Assembly: GCA_963793275.1 (NCBI GenBank)
Contig: CAWBZL010000003.1
Span: 1,550,001-1,614,000, forward strand
Direction: 5' to 3'
Origin: Marinirhabdus sp963793275
Lineage (GTDB): Bacteria; Bacteroidota; Bacteroidia; Flavobacteriales; Flavobacteriaceae
DNA: 64,000 bases
Shown here: piece by piece, positions 16,915 through 25,101 of the stretch
Layout of the letters: each line of letters begins with the position of its first letter
Position numbering within the stretch: the stretch's first letter is position 1
Notes under the pieces: generated by a model
What the model was told of the DNA's origin: nothing
The model's database searches: none
What the model saw: only the letters and a program-made list of their open reading frames with translations
Position numbers and translations under genes: made by a program

Positions 16915-18906
16915 TTACAGCATCCCTAAAAAATCATCTTCCGAAATAATCGCAATTCCTAACACTTCTGCCTTCGTGCGTTTGCTGGGTCCCATTTTAT
17001 CTCCCGCAACCACGTAATTTGTCTTGCCAGAAATTGAAGAAGAAACCTTCCCACCATTGTCTTCAATTAACTTTTTAAGCTCGGTTCTGGTAACTTTATA
17101 AAATACGCCGGAGACCACAAACGTGTTTCCTGCCAGCGTATCGGTTTGATTTGCCAGCGCTTCTTCACTAAGTTTTAATTGTACGCCGGACTCTTTTAAT
17201 CTGCTTATGGTTTCTTTGTTTTCTTCGGAAGTAAAAAACTCGATAACGCTTTCAGCAATACGATCGCCAATTTCGTCTACGGCTATTAATGCTTCAAACG
17301 AAGCTGCCATTAATGCTTCTATACTTTTAAAATGCTTTGCCAGTTTCTTGGCTACCGTTTCTCCAACATATCGTATACCCAGACCAAACAAAACCCGCTC
17401 AAACGGAATGCCTTTAGAGGCTTCCACACCAGCGACCAGATTCTCAGCACTTTTTTGCGCCATTCGCTCCAACGGTAGTAGTTGGTTTGCTGTGAGATGA
17501 TACAGATCTGCATAGTTGTTAATGAGTCCGTTGGTCACCAATAAAGCTACGGTCTCGCCTCCCAATCCTTCAATATCCAACGCTTTTCGTGAAATATAAT
17601 GCTGGATGCGCCCAATAATCTGCGGCGGACATCCATCTTCGTTAGGGCAAAAATGTTTTGCATCTCCTTCGGTACGAGTGAGTGGTGTATTGCATTCGGG
17701 ACACTGGGTGATGTAGTTGGTAGGTTGTGAGTTTGGATCTCTTTCAGTAAAATTTACCCCAATAATTTTTGGGATTATTTCGCCTCCTTTTTCAACATAC
17801 ACAGTATCACCTTCTCTAATATCCAGCTTTTCAATCTGGTCTGCATTATGTAATGAAGCTCTTTTTACGATGGTTCCAGCCAATTCTACAGGTTGTAAAT
17901 TGGCTACAGGCGTAATGGCCCTCGTTCTTCCCACCTGATAGGTAATTTGTTCTAATAGTGTTGAAACCTGCTCGGCTTTAAACTTATATGCCATAGCCCA
18001 TCTTGGCGCTTTGGCCGTATATCCTAATTCTTCCTGCTGTTGTAAATTATTCACCTTTATCACAACGCCATCTGTCTCATACGGTAATTCATGGCGATGG
18101 ACATCCCAATAGGTAACAAATTCCAGAACTTCATCAATACTTTTGGCAAGTTTTGCTACTTCTGGCACTTTAAAACCCCATTCACGGGCTTTTTCCAATC
18201 CTTCAAACTGTGTACTTACGGGTAATGTATTTCCTTTTAAACTATACAGCAAACACTCCAGCGGGCGTTTAGCCACCTCTGCACTATCCTGTAATTTTAG
18301 ACTTCCTGAAGCAGTATTTCTCGGATTTCTATATGGTTCTTCGCCGTTCGCAACACGTTCCGCATTCATTTTTGTAAATCCTTCAAACGGAAGAACAATC
18401 TCACCTCTTATTTCAAATTTCTCGGGATAATCGCCTTTCAGTTGTAAAGGCACAGATTTAATTGTTTTTACATTTGCGGTTACGTTATCGCCTTGAAATC
18501 CGTCACCCCGGGTAACGGCTCTTACCAGAGTTCCATTTTCGTAGGTAAGGCTCATAGAAGCACCGTCGTATTTTAACTCGCACGTATATTGCACGTCACC
18601 ATCTACCATCTTTTTAATGCGTTTTTCCCAGTCTTCCAGGTCTTCTTTGGAATAACTATTATCCAAAGAGTACATTCTAAACGTGTGTGGCACCGTTTCA
18701 AAATTTTTGGTCACTGCTCCTCCTACCCTATGTGTAGGCGAATTGGGATCGTCAAACTCTGGATGGGCTGTTTCTAGGTCTTGAAGCTCCTTCAATAATA
18801 CATCAAAATCGTAGTCTTCGATGGTAGGATTATCAAGTACATAGTAGTTATAATTATGGGCACGGAGTTGTGTGCGGAGTTCGTTTATTTTTTCTTCGGC
18901 GTTCAT
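16915..18906 (-). CDS. ligA: NAD-dependent DNA ligase LigA
   Basis: 663 residues from the ATG at 18906. It seals nicks using NAD+. An N-terminal domain is followed by the adenylation site CELKYDGAS (nucleotide-accepting Lys in KYDG), the OB fold, a four-cysteine zinc finger (CPEC ... HFCPNEDGC), helix-hairpin-helix repeats, and a C-terminal BRCT domain (TLAGNTFVVSGVF onward). A GTG two codons earlier (18912) would give MFMNAEEK, but it overlaps the -7 element, so the ATG is preferred. Confidence 0.96.
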   Translation of the reverse strand: MNAEEKINELRTQLRAHNYNYYVLDNPTIEDYDFDVLLKELQDLETAHPEFDDPNSPTHRVGGAVTKNFETVPHTFRMYSLDNSYSKEDLEDWEKRIKKMVDGDVQYTCELKYDGASMSLTYENGTLVRAVTRGDGFQGDNVTANVKTIKSVPLQLKGDYPEKFEIRGEIVLPFEGFTKMNAERVANGEEPYRNPRNTASGSLKLQDSAEVAKRPLECLLYSLKGNTLPVSTQFEGLEKAREWGFKVPEVAKLAKSIDEVLEFVTYWDVHRHELPYETDGVVIKVNNLQQQEELGYTAKAPRWAMAYKFKAEQVSTLLEQITYQVGRTRAITPVANLQPVELAGTIVKRASLHNADQIEKLDIREGDTVYVEKGGEIIPKIIGVNFTERDPNSQPTNYITQCPECNTPLTRTEGDAKHFCPNEDGCPPQIIGRIQHYISRKALDIEGLGGETVALLVTNGLINNYADLYHLTANQLLPLERMAQKSAENLVAGVEASKGIPFERVLFGLGIRYVGETVAKKLAKHFKSIEALMAASFEALIAVDEIGDRIAESVIEFFTSEENKETISRLKESGVQLKLSEEALANQTDTLAGNTFVVSGVFYKVTRTELKKLIEDNGGKVSSSISGKTNYVVAGDKMGPSKRTKAEVLGIAIISEDDFLGML

Positions 18907-18911
18907 GAACA

Positions 18912-18919
18912 CAAATATA
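18912..18919 (-). promoter_or_regulatory. candidate -7 promoter element of ligA
   Basis: The minus strand reads TATATTTG, five bases before the ligA ATG at 18906. It suggests transcription starting at the start codon and argues against the GTG at 18912 as start. Confidence 0.45.
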
Positions 18920-18933
18920 AAATAAGTTCCATG

Positions 18934-18972
18934 GAAAAAACCTTTCAGCGATTAATTCCTGAAAGGTTTTTA
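18934..18972 (-). terminator. terminator of aqpZ
   Basis: AAAACCTTTCAG and CTGAAAGGTTTT form a 12-bp stem, followed by T-rich sequence on the minus strand between aqpZ and ligA. Confidence 0.85.
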
Positions 18973-18991
18973 TTGAATTTACAAAGTCCTT

Positions 18992-19693
18992 CTAATCGTC
19001 TAAAAAAATAGTTCTTACCAAAGCTGCGCAAAGACCGCCTGCGATAGGAGCGACAATAAAAAGCCATAATTGTTTGAGGGCTATACCTCCTGAGAATAAA
19101 GCAGGACCTAAACTTCTTGCAGGGTTCACAGAGGTTCCGGTAATAGGTATTGCCACCATATGTATTAGCGCCAGAGAAATTCCAATAGCCAAACCTGCCA
19201 TTAAAGGAGAGGCATTTTTTGCAGTGGTTCCAAAGATAACGAGTAGAAAAAGAAATGTAAACACAAACTCTGTGACAAGGGCAGAGGTCATATTGTATTC
19301 ACCCAGATACCCATCTCCCCATCCGTTGCTGCCCAGTCCCCAATCTGGCATTTCAAAACCTATACTCCCGGAAGCAATTATAAATAAAAGTCCGGCAGCC
19401 CCAATAGCTCCTAAGCATTGTGCAATAACATACCCTATGGTATCTTTAAAAGATAGTTTACCAGTAGCCAGCATAGCAATAGAAATAGCAGGGTTAATAT
19501 GACATCCGGAAATTGGACCTATGGTATATGCCATTACCACAACAGAGAGACCAAATGCTAACGAAATTCCAAGGAGGCCTATTCCTTCAGGACCGGATTC
19601 GGTAACACTTGCAATGGTGGCTGCTCCGCAACCAAATAAGACTAGAGCGAACGTGCCGAGCGCTTCGGCAAAATACTTTTTCGATGATTTCAT
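18992..19693 (-). CDS. aqpZ: aquaporin Z-type water channel
   Basis: 233 residues with six hydrophobic segments and both half-helix motifs: NPA in GCHINPAISIAML and NPA in GTSVNPARSLGPALFSG. The Arg after the second NPA and the small residues around it fit a water-selective AqpZ rather than a glycerol facilitator. It sits in the inner membrane and moves water under osmotic shifts. A terminator separates it from ligA. Confidence 0.93.
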   Translation of the reverse strand: MKSSKKYFAEALGTFALVLFGCGAATIASVTESGPEGIGLLGISLAFGLSVVVMAYTIGPISGCHINPAISIAMLATGKLSFKDTIGYVIAQCLGAIGAAGLLFIIASGSIGFEMPDWGLGSNGWGDGYLGEYNMTSALVTEFVFTFLFLLVIFGTTAKNASPLMAGLAIGISLALIHMVAIPITGTSVNPARSLGPALFSGGIALKQLWLFIVAPIAGGLCAALVRTIFLDD

Positions 19694-19824
19694 GGTAGAT
19701 TGTTTTTTTGTTAGTTATGTTAAATGTAATAAAACATTTCGTCTAACACATTCAAATTAAAACCACTAAAAATCAGCTTTCGATTAAGTATAATTTTTAA
19801 CCGAAGAAATACAGCTACCTAAAA

Positions 19825-20415
19825 TTAGGTCCGTTCCGGTTTTAACCATTTTGGAATCTCCGGTGTTTTAAAATCTTCCATTTTTTGTAAGAGGTGCTCT
19901 ACCGAAGTATCTACTAACAACAACTCGTAATTTTCCATAGAAACAAATCCTTTACGAACCATAGTTTCCAGCATTTTTAAAAGATCGTCATAAAAACCGT
20001 TTGTGTTTAAAAGTCCTATGGGTTTTGTGTGCAATCCTAATTGCAACCAGGTAATAATTTCGAATAATTCTTCGAGGGTTCCAAATCCGCCAGGGAGCGC
20101 TATAAAACCATCGCTTACCTCCTGCATTTTTAGTTTGCGTTCGTGCATATTTTGGGTGGTAATAAGCTCGGTAAGTCCCAGATGGACTACTTCTTTCTTT
20201 TTTAGGAATTGGGGGATGATACCTATAACGTTTCCTTTAGCCTCCAGCATAGTTTTAGCAATGGTGCCCATCACTCCTATTTTGGCGGCGCCATACACCA
20301 GGGTGATACTTCTTTGCGCGAAAATTTCACCAAGATGTATGGCCGCTTCAGTGATTTGACCATCGTTTCCATCGCTACTTCCGCAGAAAACACATATTTT
20401 ATCTAGTTTGTTCAT
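19825..20415 (-). CDS. LOG-family (TIGR00730) nucleoside 5'-monophosphate phosphoribohydrolase
   Basis: 196 residues. The family motif PGGFGTLEE (residues 108-116) and the upstream MHERKLKMQEVSDGFIALPGG stretch mark a LOG/YgdH-type enzyme that cleaves ribose 5-phosphate from nucleotides (cytokinin-type or purine monophosphates). The N-terminal CVFCGSSDGND is the usual Rossmann start. It follows prmC on the same strand after 21 nt, so it is probably co-transcribed. The true substrate cannot be read from sequence. Confidence 0.88.
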   Translation of the reverse strand: MNKLDKICVFCGSSDGNDGQITEAAIHLGEIFAQRSITLVYGAAKIGVMGTIAKTMLEAKGNVIGIIPQFLKKKEVVHLGLTELITTQNMHERKLKMQEVSDGFIALPGGFGTLEELFEIITWLQLGLHTKPIGLLNTNGFYDDLLKMLETMVRKGFVSMENYELLLVDTSVEHLLQKMEDFKTPEIPKWLKPERT

Positions 20416-20436
20416 AATTAGATATTACTTTAATAT

Positions 20437-21348
20437 TCACGACGACACGAGGCTGCATTTCAACATTCTAAATCTACCGAAGATATCTTTTTTTAGTGCT
20501 ATTTCAGTAAAACCTTCGGCTTCCAGCATTGCCTTCATTTCCTTACTAAGATACTCATTAATCTCGAAGTAAAGTATGCCGCTTGGCGTTAAATAGGTCC
20601 TGGAGAGTCTTGCGATGGCACGATAAAAAAGTAACGGGTCTTCGTTAGAAACATACAGTGCTGTTTCAGGCTCGTGTTTTAATACATTAGGTTGCATGAG
20701 CTTTTTCTCTGCTTCCCGAACATACGGCGGATTGCTAACGATAACATCATACTGTTGTGGAAGTGATTTTGTTTTTAAAATATCAGCTTGATGAAAATGT
20801 ACTTCAACTTTATTCAGTGTAGCATTTTCGGCTGCAACATTTAAAGCTTCTTCGGAAATATCTATGGCTGAAATTTCAGCATTTTTAATATGTTTTGCCA
20901 AAGAAATGGCAATGCAACCTGTACCAGTACCAATATCCAGATAGGCAGGAGATACGAGTGACGAGCGACGAGGTATTCGTGTTGCATCCTGAATCCTGAA
21001 CCTTGAACCTTGAATCTTTTCGGAATCTTTAATAATCCATTCCACCAATTCTTCGGTTTCAGGTCTTGGAATGAGCGTTGCGGGAGTTACTTTGAAGGGA
21101 AGTCCGTAAAATTCGGTCGTTCCTAAAACATATTGAATGGGCTCGTGGTTCTGTATTCTTTGTAATGCTTCGGAAAATTTTGTCTGTATTTCTGAAGGGA
21201 TCTCCTCGTTGGCTTTAACTGAAACTTCAAATCTTGAATAGCCCAGATATTCTTCAGCCAACCAGTTAAAGAACGACTGGATTTCTTCTGAAGGATATAG
21301 TCCTGAAAGGCTATCAATAAAACTATATTTAAGTTCTTTAAGTGTCAT
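20437..21348 (-). CDS. prmC: peptide chain release factor N5-glutamine methyltransferase, with in-frame repeat-derived insertion
   Basis: 303 residues. It methylates the GGQ glutamine of release factors. The N-terminal helical domain (about 1-100) is followed by the SAM motif DIGTGTGCIAI and the catalytic SNPPYVREAEKKLM. Odd: between IIKDSEK and YLDIGTG sits a ~25-residue stretch (IQGSRFRIQDATRIPRRSS...) encoded by heptanucleotide repeats on both halves. The insertion keeps the frame and falls between the two domains, so activity may be retained. Confidence 0.93.
   Translation of the reverse strand: MTLKELKYSFIDSLSGLYPSEEIQSFFNWLAEEYLGYSRFEVSVKANEEIPSEIQTKFSEALQRIQNHEPIQYVLGTTEFYGLPFKVTPATLIPRPETEELVEWIIKDSEKIQGSRFRIQDATRIPRRSSLVSPAYLDIGTGTGCIAISLAKHIKNAEISAIDISEEALNVAAENATLNKVEVHFHQADILKTKSLPQQYDVIVSNPPYVREAEKKLMQPNVLKHEPETALYVSNEDPLLFYRAIARLSRTYLTPSGILYFEINEYLSKEMKAMLEAEGFTEIALKKDIFGRFRMLKCSLVSS
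20952..21014 (-). repeat. heptanucleotide repeat insertion inside prmC
   Basis: On the plus strand three heptads end in ACGAG or similar (ATACGAG, TGACGAG, CGACGAG, 20952-20972). After 14 bases come four more heptads (TCCTGAA twice, CCTTGAA twice, 20987-21014). A 7-base unit is not a multiple of three, so gain or loss of one unit would shift the prmC frame. Confidence 0.8.
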
Positions 21349-21389
21349 AACATCCCTTAACCCTTTTCAAAGTAAAATTCAAGGTTTAA

Positions 21390-21875
21390 TTAAAGTTTCC
21401 TGAACATATGAACGGGACAGGAAAAATGGCCCGTGTTACCCATAGGGGCGTCCAGGTGGTCAAATTTGCTGCGGGTATATAATTTCTGTGCGGCTTTCAT
21501 ATACGGCATTGTTTCCAGATAGCAGCCTTCGTACCCAAATTCTCTTGCTTTTTCAAGACAGGCTTCCATCATTTTTAAGCCTATTCCTCTTCCTCTTGCA
21601 ACGGGCAAATAATACATTTTCTGAAGCTCACATACATTGCCTTCGTAGTTATCGAGTTGAGAAATTCCGGCACCACCAATAAGTTGTCCGGCTTCTTCAA
21701 CCACAAAGTAGATCGCTTTTGGAGTATTGTAGGTTTTATACATACAATCCAAAGCGACGTCTTCATAAACAGTTCCCGTTTTGGGAAGGTTAAATTCTGT
21801 AATAACAGCACGTATTAATTGTGCCACAAGAGCGTCATCTTTTTTCTCAATGGGACGGATAATTGGTTCGGTCAT
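21390..21875 (-). CDS. GNAT-family N-acetyltransferase
   Basis: 161 residues from the ATG at 21875 (MTEPIIRP). The frame stays open further upstream, but that part would overlap the divergent ribD gene. The acetyl-CoA loop is visible as LPVARGRGIGLKMMEACLEKAREFGY (R/Q-x-x-G-x-G type), with GAGISQL and CELQKMYYL strands before it. The substrate is unknown. The final VHMFRKL is typical of one flavobacterial GNAT subgroup. It is divergent from ribD. Confidence 0.85.
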   Translation of the reverse strand: MTEPIIRPIEKKDDALVAQLIRAVITEFNLPKTGTVYEDVALDCMYKTYNTPKAIYFVVEEAGQLIGGAGISQLDNYEGNVCELQKMYYLPVARGRGIGLKMMEACLEKAREFGYEGCYLETMPYMKAAQKLYTRSKFDHLDAPMGNTGHFSCPVHMFRKL

Positions 21876-21890
21876 CTCGGTTATTCCTTG

Positions 21891-21898
21891 TATTTTTG
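21891..21898 (+). promoter_or_regulatory. candidate -7 promoter element of ribD
   Basis: TATTTTTG matches TAnnTTTG, 17 nt before the GTG at 21916. The predicted leader is about 11 nt, which supports the GTG start. Confidence 0.4.
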
Positions 21899-21915
21899 AG
21901 CTTTTAATTACAGGT

Positions 21916-22959
21916 GTGAAGATACACGAAAAATTCATGAAGCGTTGCATCCAACTGGCCAAAAATGGGCTGGGGAGCACCTATCCCAATCCGCTGGTGG
22001 GCAGTGTTATTGTACACGACAATATTATTATTGGCGAGGGTTGGCACTACCAGGCCGGGCAACCGCACGCAGAGGTGAATGCTATACATAGTGTTACAGA
22101 TATTTCGGTGCTTGCAGCAGCAACTATCTATGTAAGTCTTGAACCGTGTAGTCACTTCGGAAAAACACCGCCCTGTGCCGACTTAATTATTGCAAAAGGC
22201 ATTAAAAAAGTAGTGATTGGCACTACAGACCCAAATCCGAAAGTAGCCGGAAAAGGAATAAAAAAACTACTGGAAGCAGGCTGCGATGTGATCGTGGGAG
22301 TTCTTGAGAATGCGTGTAACGACCTCAATAAGCGGTTTTTTACATTTCAGCAAAAACAACGACCTTATATTATATTGAAATGGGCACAGACTTCGAATGG
22401 TTTTATTGCTCCCAAAACAAAAGACGCGCAAAAACCTGTCTGGATTACCAATGCGTTTTCAAGACAACTGGCTCATAAACTAAGAGCGCAGGAACAGGCA
22501 ATTTTGGTGGGTACTAACACCGTGAGAGCAGACAACCCAGGGCTAACCACCCGCAATTGGTACGGTGACAACCCATTACGGGTACTTCTGGACAGAAACA
22601 ATCACCTTGATAAAGACCTGGCTATCTATAATAAGGAGGCAGCTACTTTAGTTCTTACTGAGAAAACAACCGAAGCTTTTAAAACAACTACTTTTGAAAC
22701 ACTTCCTTTTGATAAGAAGCTGGCAACAGCTATAACTGATATTTTATTTGAGAAAAACATTCAAAGTCTTATTGTTGAAGGCGGCGCTCAAACATTACAA
22801 ACTTTTATAGACGCCAATTTTTGGGATGAAGCACTGGTTTTTGAAGGAGCATTAACTTTTGAACAAGGCATAAAGGCGCCTCAATTTTCCGGCACCCTGG
22901 TGAATACATATAATATTTCCGAAGACATCTTATTTCATTTTAAAAACCCATCTCTTTGA
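21916..22959 (+). CDS. ribD: bifunctional diaminohydroxyphosphoribosylaminopyrimidine deaminase / 5-amino-6-(5-phosphoribosylamino)uracil reductase
   Basis: 347 residues from the GTG at 21916 (MKIHEKFMKRCIQLA); an ATG at 21937 is the alternative. It catalyses the second and third steps of riboflavin synthesis. The N-terminal deaminase shows the zinc site HAEVNAI and PCSHFGKTPPCADLI (His, Cys, Cys). The C-terminal reductase domain begins at RPYIILKWAQTSNGFIA and contains VGTNTVRADNPGLTTR and the NADPH region IVEGGAQTLQ. It overlaps the next gene by four bases. Confidence 0.94.
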   Translation: MKIHEKFMKRCIQLAKNGLGSTYPNPLVGSVIVHDNIIIGEGWHYQAGQPHAEVNAIHSVTDISVLAAATIYVSLEPCSHFGKTPPCADLIIAKGIKKVVIGTTDPNPKVAGKGIKKLLEAGCDVIVGVLENACNDLNKRFFTFQQKQRPYIILKWAQTSNGFIAPKTKDAQKPVWITNAFSRQLAHKLRAQEQAILVGTNTVRADNPGLTTRNWYGDNPLRVLLDRNNHLDKDLAIYNKEAATLVLTEKTTEAFKTTTFETLPFDKKLATAITDILFEKNIQSLIVEGGAQTLQTFIDANFWDEALVFEGALTFEQGIKAPQFSGTLVNTYNISEDILFHFKNPSL

Positions 22960-23831
22960 TATACCTTCTGCTTAGCATCCTTGCTTCCACACTCATTTTT
23001 GTGGTTTTTAAACTTTTTAGTACCTATAAGGTAAATACCCTACACGCCATTGTTGTTAATTATTTTGTGGCCTGTGCCAGCGGGATTATAGGCTATAGTG
23101 GTAAAATAACACTTTCTGAAATCCCTAGCTACGATTGGTTTTACTATACGCTTGCCCTCGGGGCACTATTTATTATCGTTTTTAACCTAATGGCGCTTAC
23201 AACGCAACGTAGCGGCCTTTCAGTGGTTTCTGTGGCGACTAAGATGAGCGTGGTGATTCCTGTGGTTTTTGGACTCCTATATTATAAGGACAGTCTGGGT
23301 GTTTTTAAAGCGATGGGGATTTTACTGGCCTTGGTTGCCGTCTATCTGGCCTCCGTAAAGAAAAAGGATGGTCTTAAAATTAAACCCAGGAACCTTATTT
23401 TCCCTGTTCTGGTATTCCTTGGGAGCGGTGTTATTGATACCAGCATAAAATATCTGGAGGGCTCCTTTGTAGCCGAAAGCGATGTCCCACTCTTTTCTGC
23501 CACGATATTTTTAGCCGCTTTTACCATTGGTATTTTGGTGTTGCTGGTTCAAAAGCTTCGTGGGAAATTTCAATTTGCGTGGAAAAATTGTATCGGCGGA
23601 ATAGTCCTGGGTGTTCCCAATTACTTCTCTATTTATTTTTTGGTAAAAGCACTCCGTAGTGGTCTTTTTGAAAGTTCTGGTATTTTTACAGTGAATAATG
23701 TGGCTATTGTTATGCTTTCTACCTTTTTAGGAATTTTATTCTTCAAAGAGCGCCTGTTACTTAAAAACTGGATAGGAATTGGACTCGCCGTAGTAAGTAT
23801 CTTTTTAATAGCTTTGGAAAAATGGATATGA
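22956..23831 (+). CDS. EamA-family (DMT) transporter
   Basis: 291 residues with about ten hydrophobic helices in two halves, as in drug/metabolite exporters. The second half begins near LIFPVLVFLGSGVIDTSIKY. The start is a TTG overlapping the ribD stop (TTGA), which implies translational coupling. The last bases overlap the YigZ gene. The transported compound cannot be read from the sequence; export of a metabolite is inferred from the family. Located in the inner membrane. Confidence 0.85.
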   Translation: MIYLLLSILASTLIFVVFKLFSTYKVNTLHAIVVNYFVACASGIIGYSGKITLSEIPSYDWFYYTLALGALFIIVFNLMALTTQRSGLSVVSVATKMSVVIPVVFGLLYYKDSLGVFKAMGILLALVAVYLASVKKKDGLKIKPRNLIFPVLVFLGSGVIDTSIKYLEGSFVAESDVPLFSATIFLAAFTIGILVLLVQKLRGKFQFAWKNCIGGIVLGVPNYFSIYFLVKALRSGLFESSGIFTVNNVAIVMLSTFLGILFFKERLLLKNWIGIGLAVVSIFLIALEKWI

Positions 23832-24448
23832 CCCCCGAAGAAAAAGATACCTATAAAACTATCCTGAAACCAGGCGCTGAAACTTTATTTAAAGACAGAG
23901 GTAGCAAGTTTTTTGGGTACGCATTTCCGGTCACTACTGAAGATGGCGTAAAAGACTGTATTGATGGGTTAAGAAAACAACACCACACAGCACGTCATTT
24001 TTGTTATGCCTGGCAACTGGGTAAAAGGTATGAAAGCTATAGAGCCAACGACGATGGAGAGCCAGGTAACAGTGCAGGAATGCCTATTTACGGACAGCTA
24101 CAAGCTTTTGATGTAACAAATGTATTGGTAGTTTCGGTACGGTATTTTGGCGGTACCAAGTTAGGTGTTGGCGGATTAATACAAGCCTATAAAACTTCGG
24201 CACAATTGGCACTGGAAGCTTCCAGGATTGTAAAACGAACCATAAATGAAGAGATCACCATTATTTTTGAGTATCCTGAAATGAACACGGTGATGCGCAT
24301 AATTAAAGATGAAAATTTAAAGATCGCCTCACAAAAGATGGAATTGGATTGCGAATTTGTGCTTTCGGTACGAAAAAAAGAGTTTGAACGAATTTTTGAA
24401 CTTTTTGAAAATACCTACAAAGTGACTCTAAAAAAACAAGACACGTAA
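23822..24448 (+). CDS. YigZ / IMPACT-family protein
   Basis: 208 residues. The N-terminal domain (to about 125) carries the IMPACT/UPF0029 signature: FKDRGSKFFGYAFPV, then ANDDGEPGNSAGMPI and VVSVRYFGGTKLGVGGLIQAY. The C-terminal ferredoxin-like domain (about 130-208) is also typical. IMPACT relatives in eukaryotes regulate translation; the bacterial role is unclear. It overlaps the EamA gene by 10 bases. The ATG at 23828 is an alternative start. Confidence 0.9.
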   Translation: MDMTPEEKDTYKTILKPGAETLFKDRGSKFFGYAFPVTTEDGVKDCIDGLRKQHHTARHFCYAWQLGKRYESYRANDDGEPGNSAGMPIYGQLQAFDVTNVLVVSVRYFGGTKLGVGGLIQAYKTSAQLALEASRIVKRTINEEITIIFEYPEMNTVMRIIKDENLKIASQKMELDCEFVLSVRKKEFERIFELFENTYKVTLKKQDT

Positions 24449-24499
24449 TTGAAAAAATTAGTAGTTTCTTAGTTTCTCAAAATGGCTGTTTTTGTTTAA

Positions 24500-24898
24500 C
24501 TATTTCATCAATTTTTCCAACAAATATTCCGGGGCTTTCATGAGCTTATTTGTTATTGAATTAATAAACACCAAAGTAGTTTCTGCATTGACTAAAAGTT
24601 GGCCGTCCTGATTGTGAATTTCGTAATAAAATTCAATTCTGAAAGTAGGAATTTTCTTCAGCTTCGTTGTAATGGAAATAACATCGTCGTACCGTGCAGG
24701 TAACTTGTAGTCTATGTTCAAATTTGTAACAGGCAATATAATGTTATTCTCTTCCATCCATTTGTAAGAAAACCCCAATTCACGGAGCCATTCGGTTCTT
24801 CCCTGTTCTAAATACTGGGCATAATTTCCATAATATACCACACTCATTTGATCTGTTTCGGCATATCGCACTCTCAATTTGGTAAGATTTTTTTTCAT
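24500..24898 (-). CDS. acyl-CoA thioesterase, 4-hydroxybenzoyl-CoA thioesterase (YbgC/FadM) family
   Basis: 132 residues, the single hot-dog domain length. The N-terminal active-site segment RVRYAETDQMSVVYYGNYAQYLE contains the catalytic Asp (ETDQM) and the conserved Tyr-Gly-Asn turn of YbgC enzymes. The protein would hydrolyse acyl-CoA thioesters in the cytoplasm; chain preference is not visible. It is divergent from dnaA and convergent with the YigZ gene. Confidence 0.88.
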   Translation of the reverse strand: MKKNLTKLRVRYAETDQMSVVYYGNYAQYLEQGRTEWLRELGFSYKWMEENNIILPVTNLNIDYKLPARYDDVISITTKLKKIPTFRIEFYYEIHNQDGQLLVNAETTLVFINSITNKLMKAPEYLLEKLMK

Positions 24899-25101
24899 GA
24901 TTTTTATAAGGAAAAGGGGTAAGTTTTTCGTATGTTTGGACTTGATACAGTATGAGGAAAAAAAACTAGAAATTCAATACCCTTATCGTTTTTTTTTTAA
25001 TTTATTTGTTCACATATTTGCACTGTTAGGAAATCGATAGAAAAGTTCTTTTCTACTTCTTAATAAATCATTGTAAACTAACTAAACTTCGACATTAAAT
25101 T

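Noticed and set aside
20952..21014. Heptad repeats in prmC as a frameshifted pseudogene
   Set aside because: The frame is kept through the insertion and both PrmC domains are complete.
21781..21915. Longer ribD start at 21781 and longer GNAT start at 21980
   Set aside because: Each would overlap the other gene and cover promoter elements; family starts fit the GTG at 21916 and the ATG at 21875.
24899..25101. TTGTTCACA and AT-rich sequence upstream of dnaA as oriC
   Set aside because: Only one poor match to the DnaA box and no cluster; not enough to call an origin.
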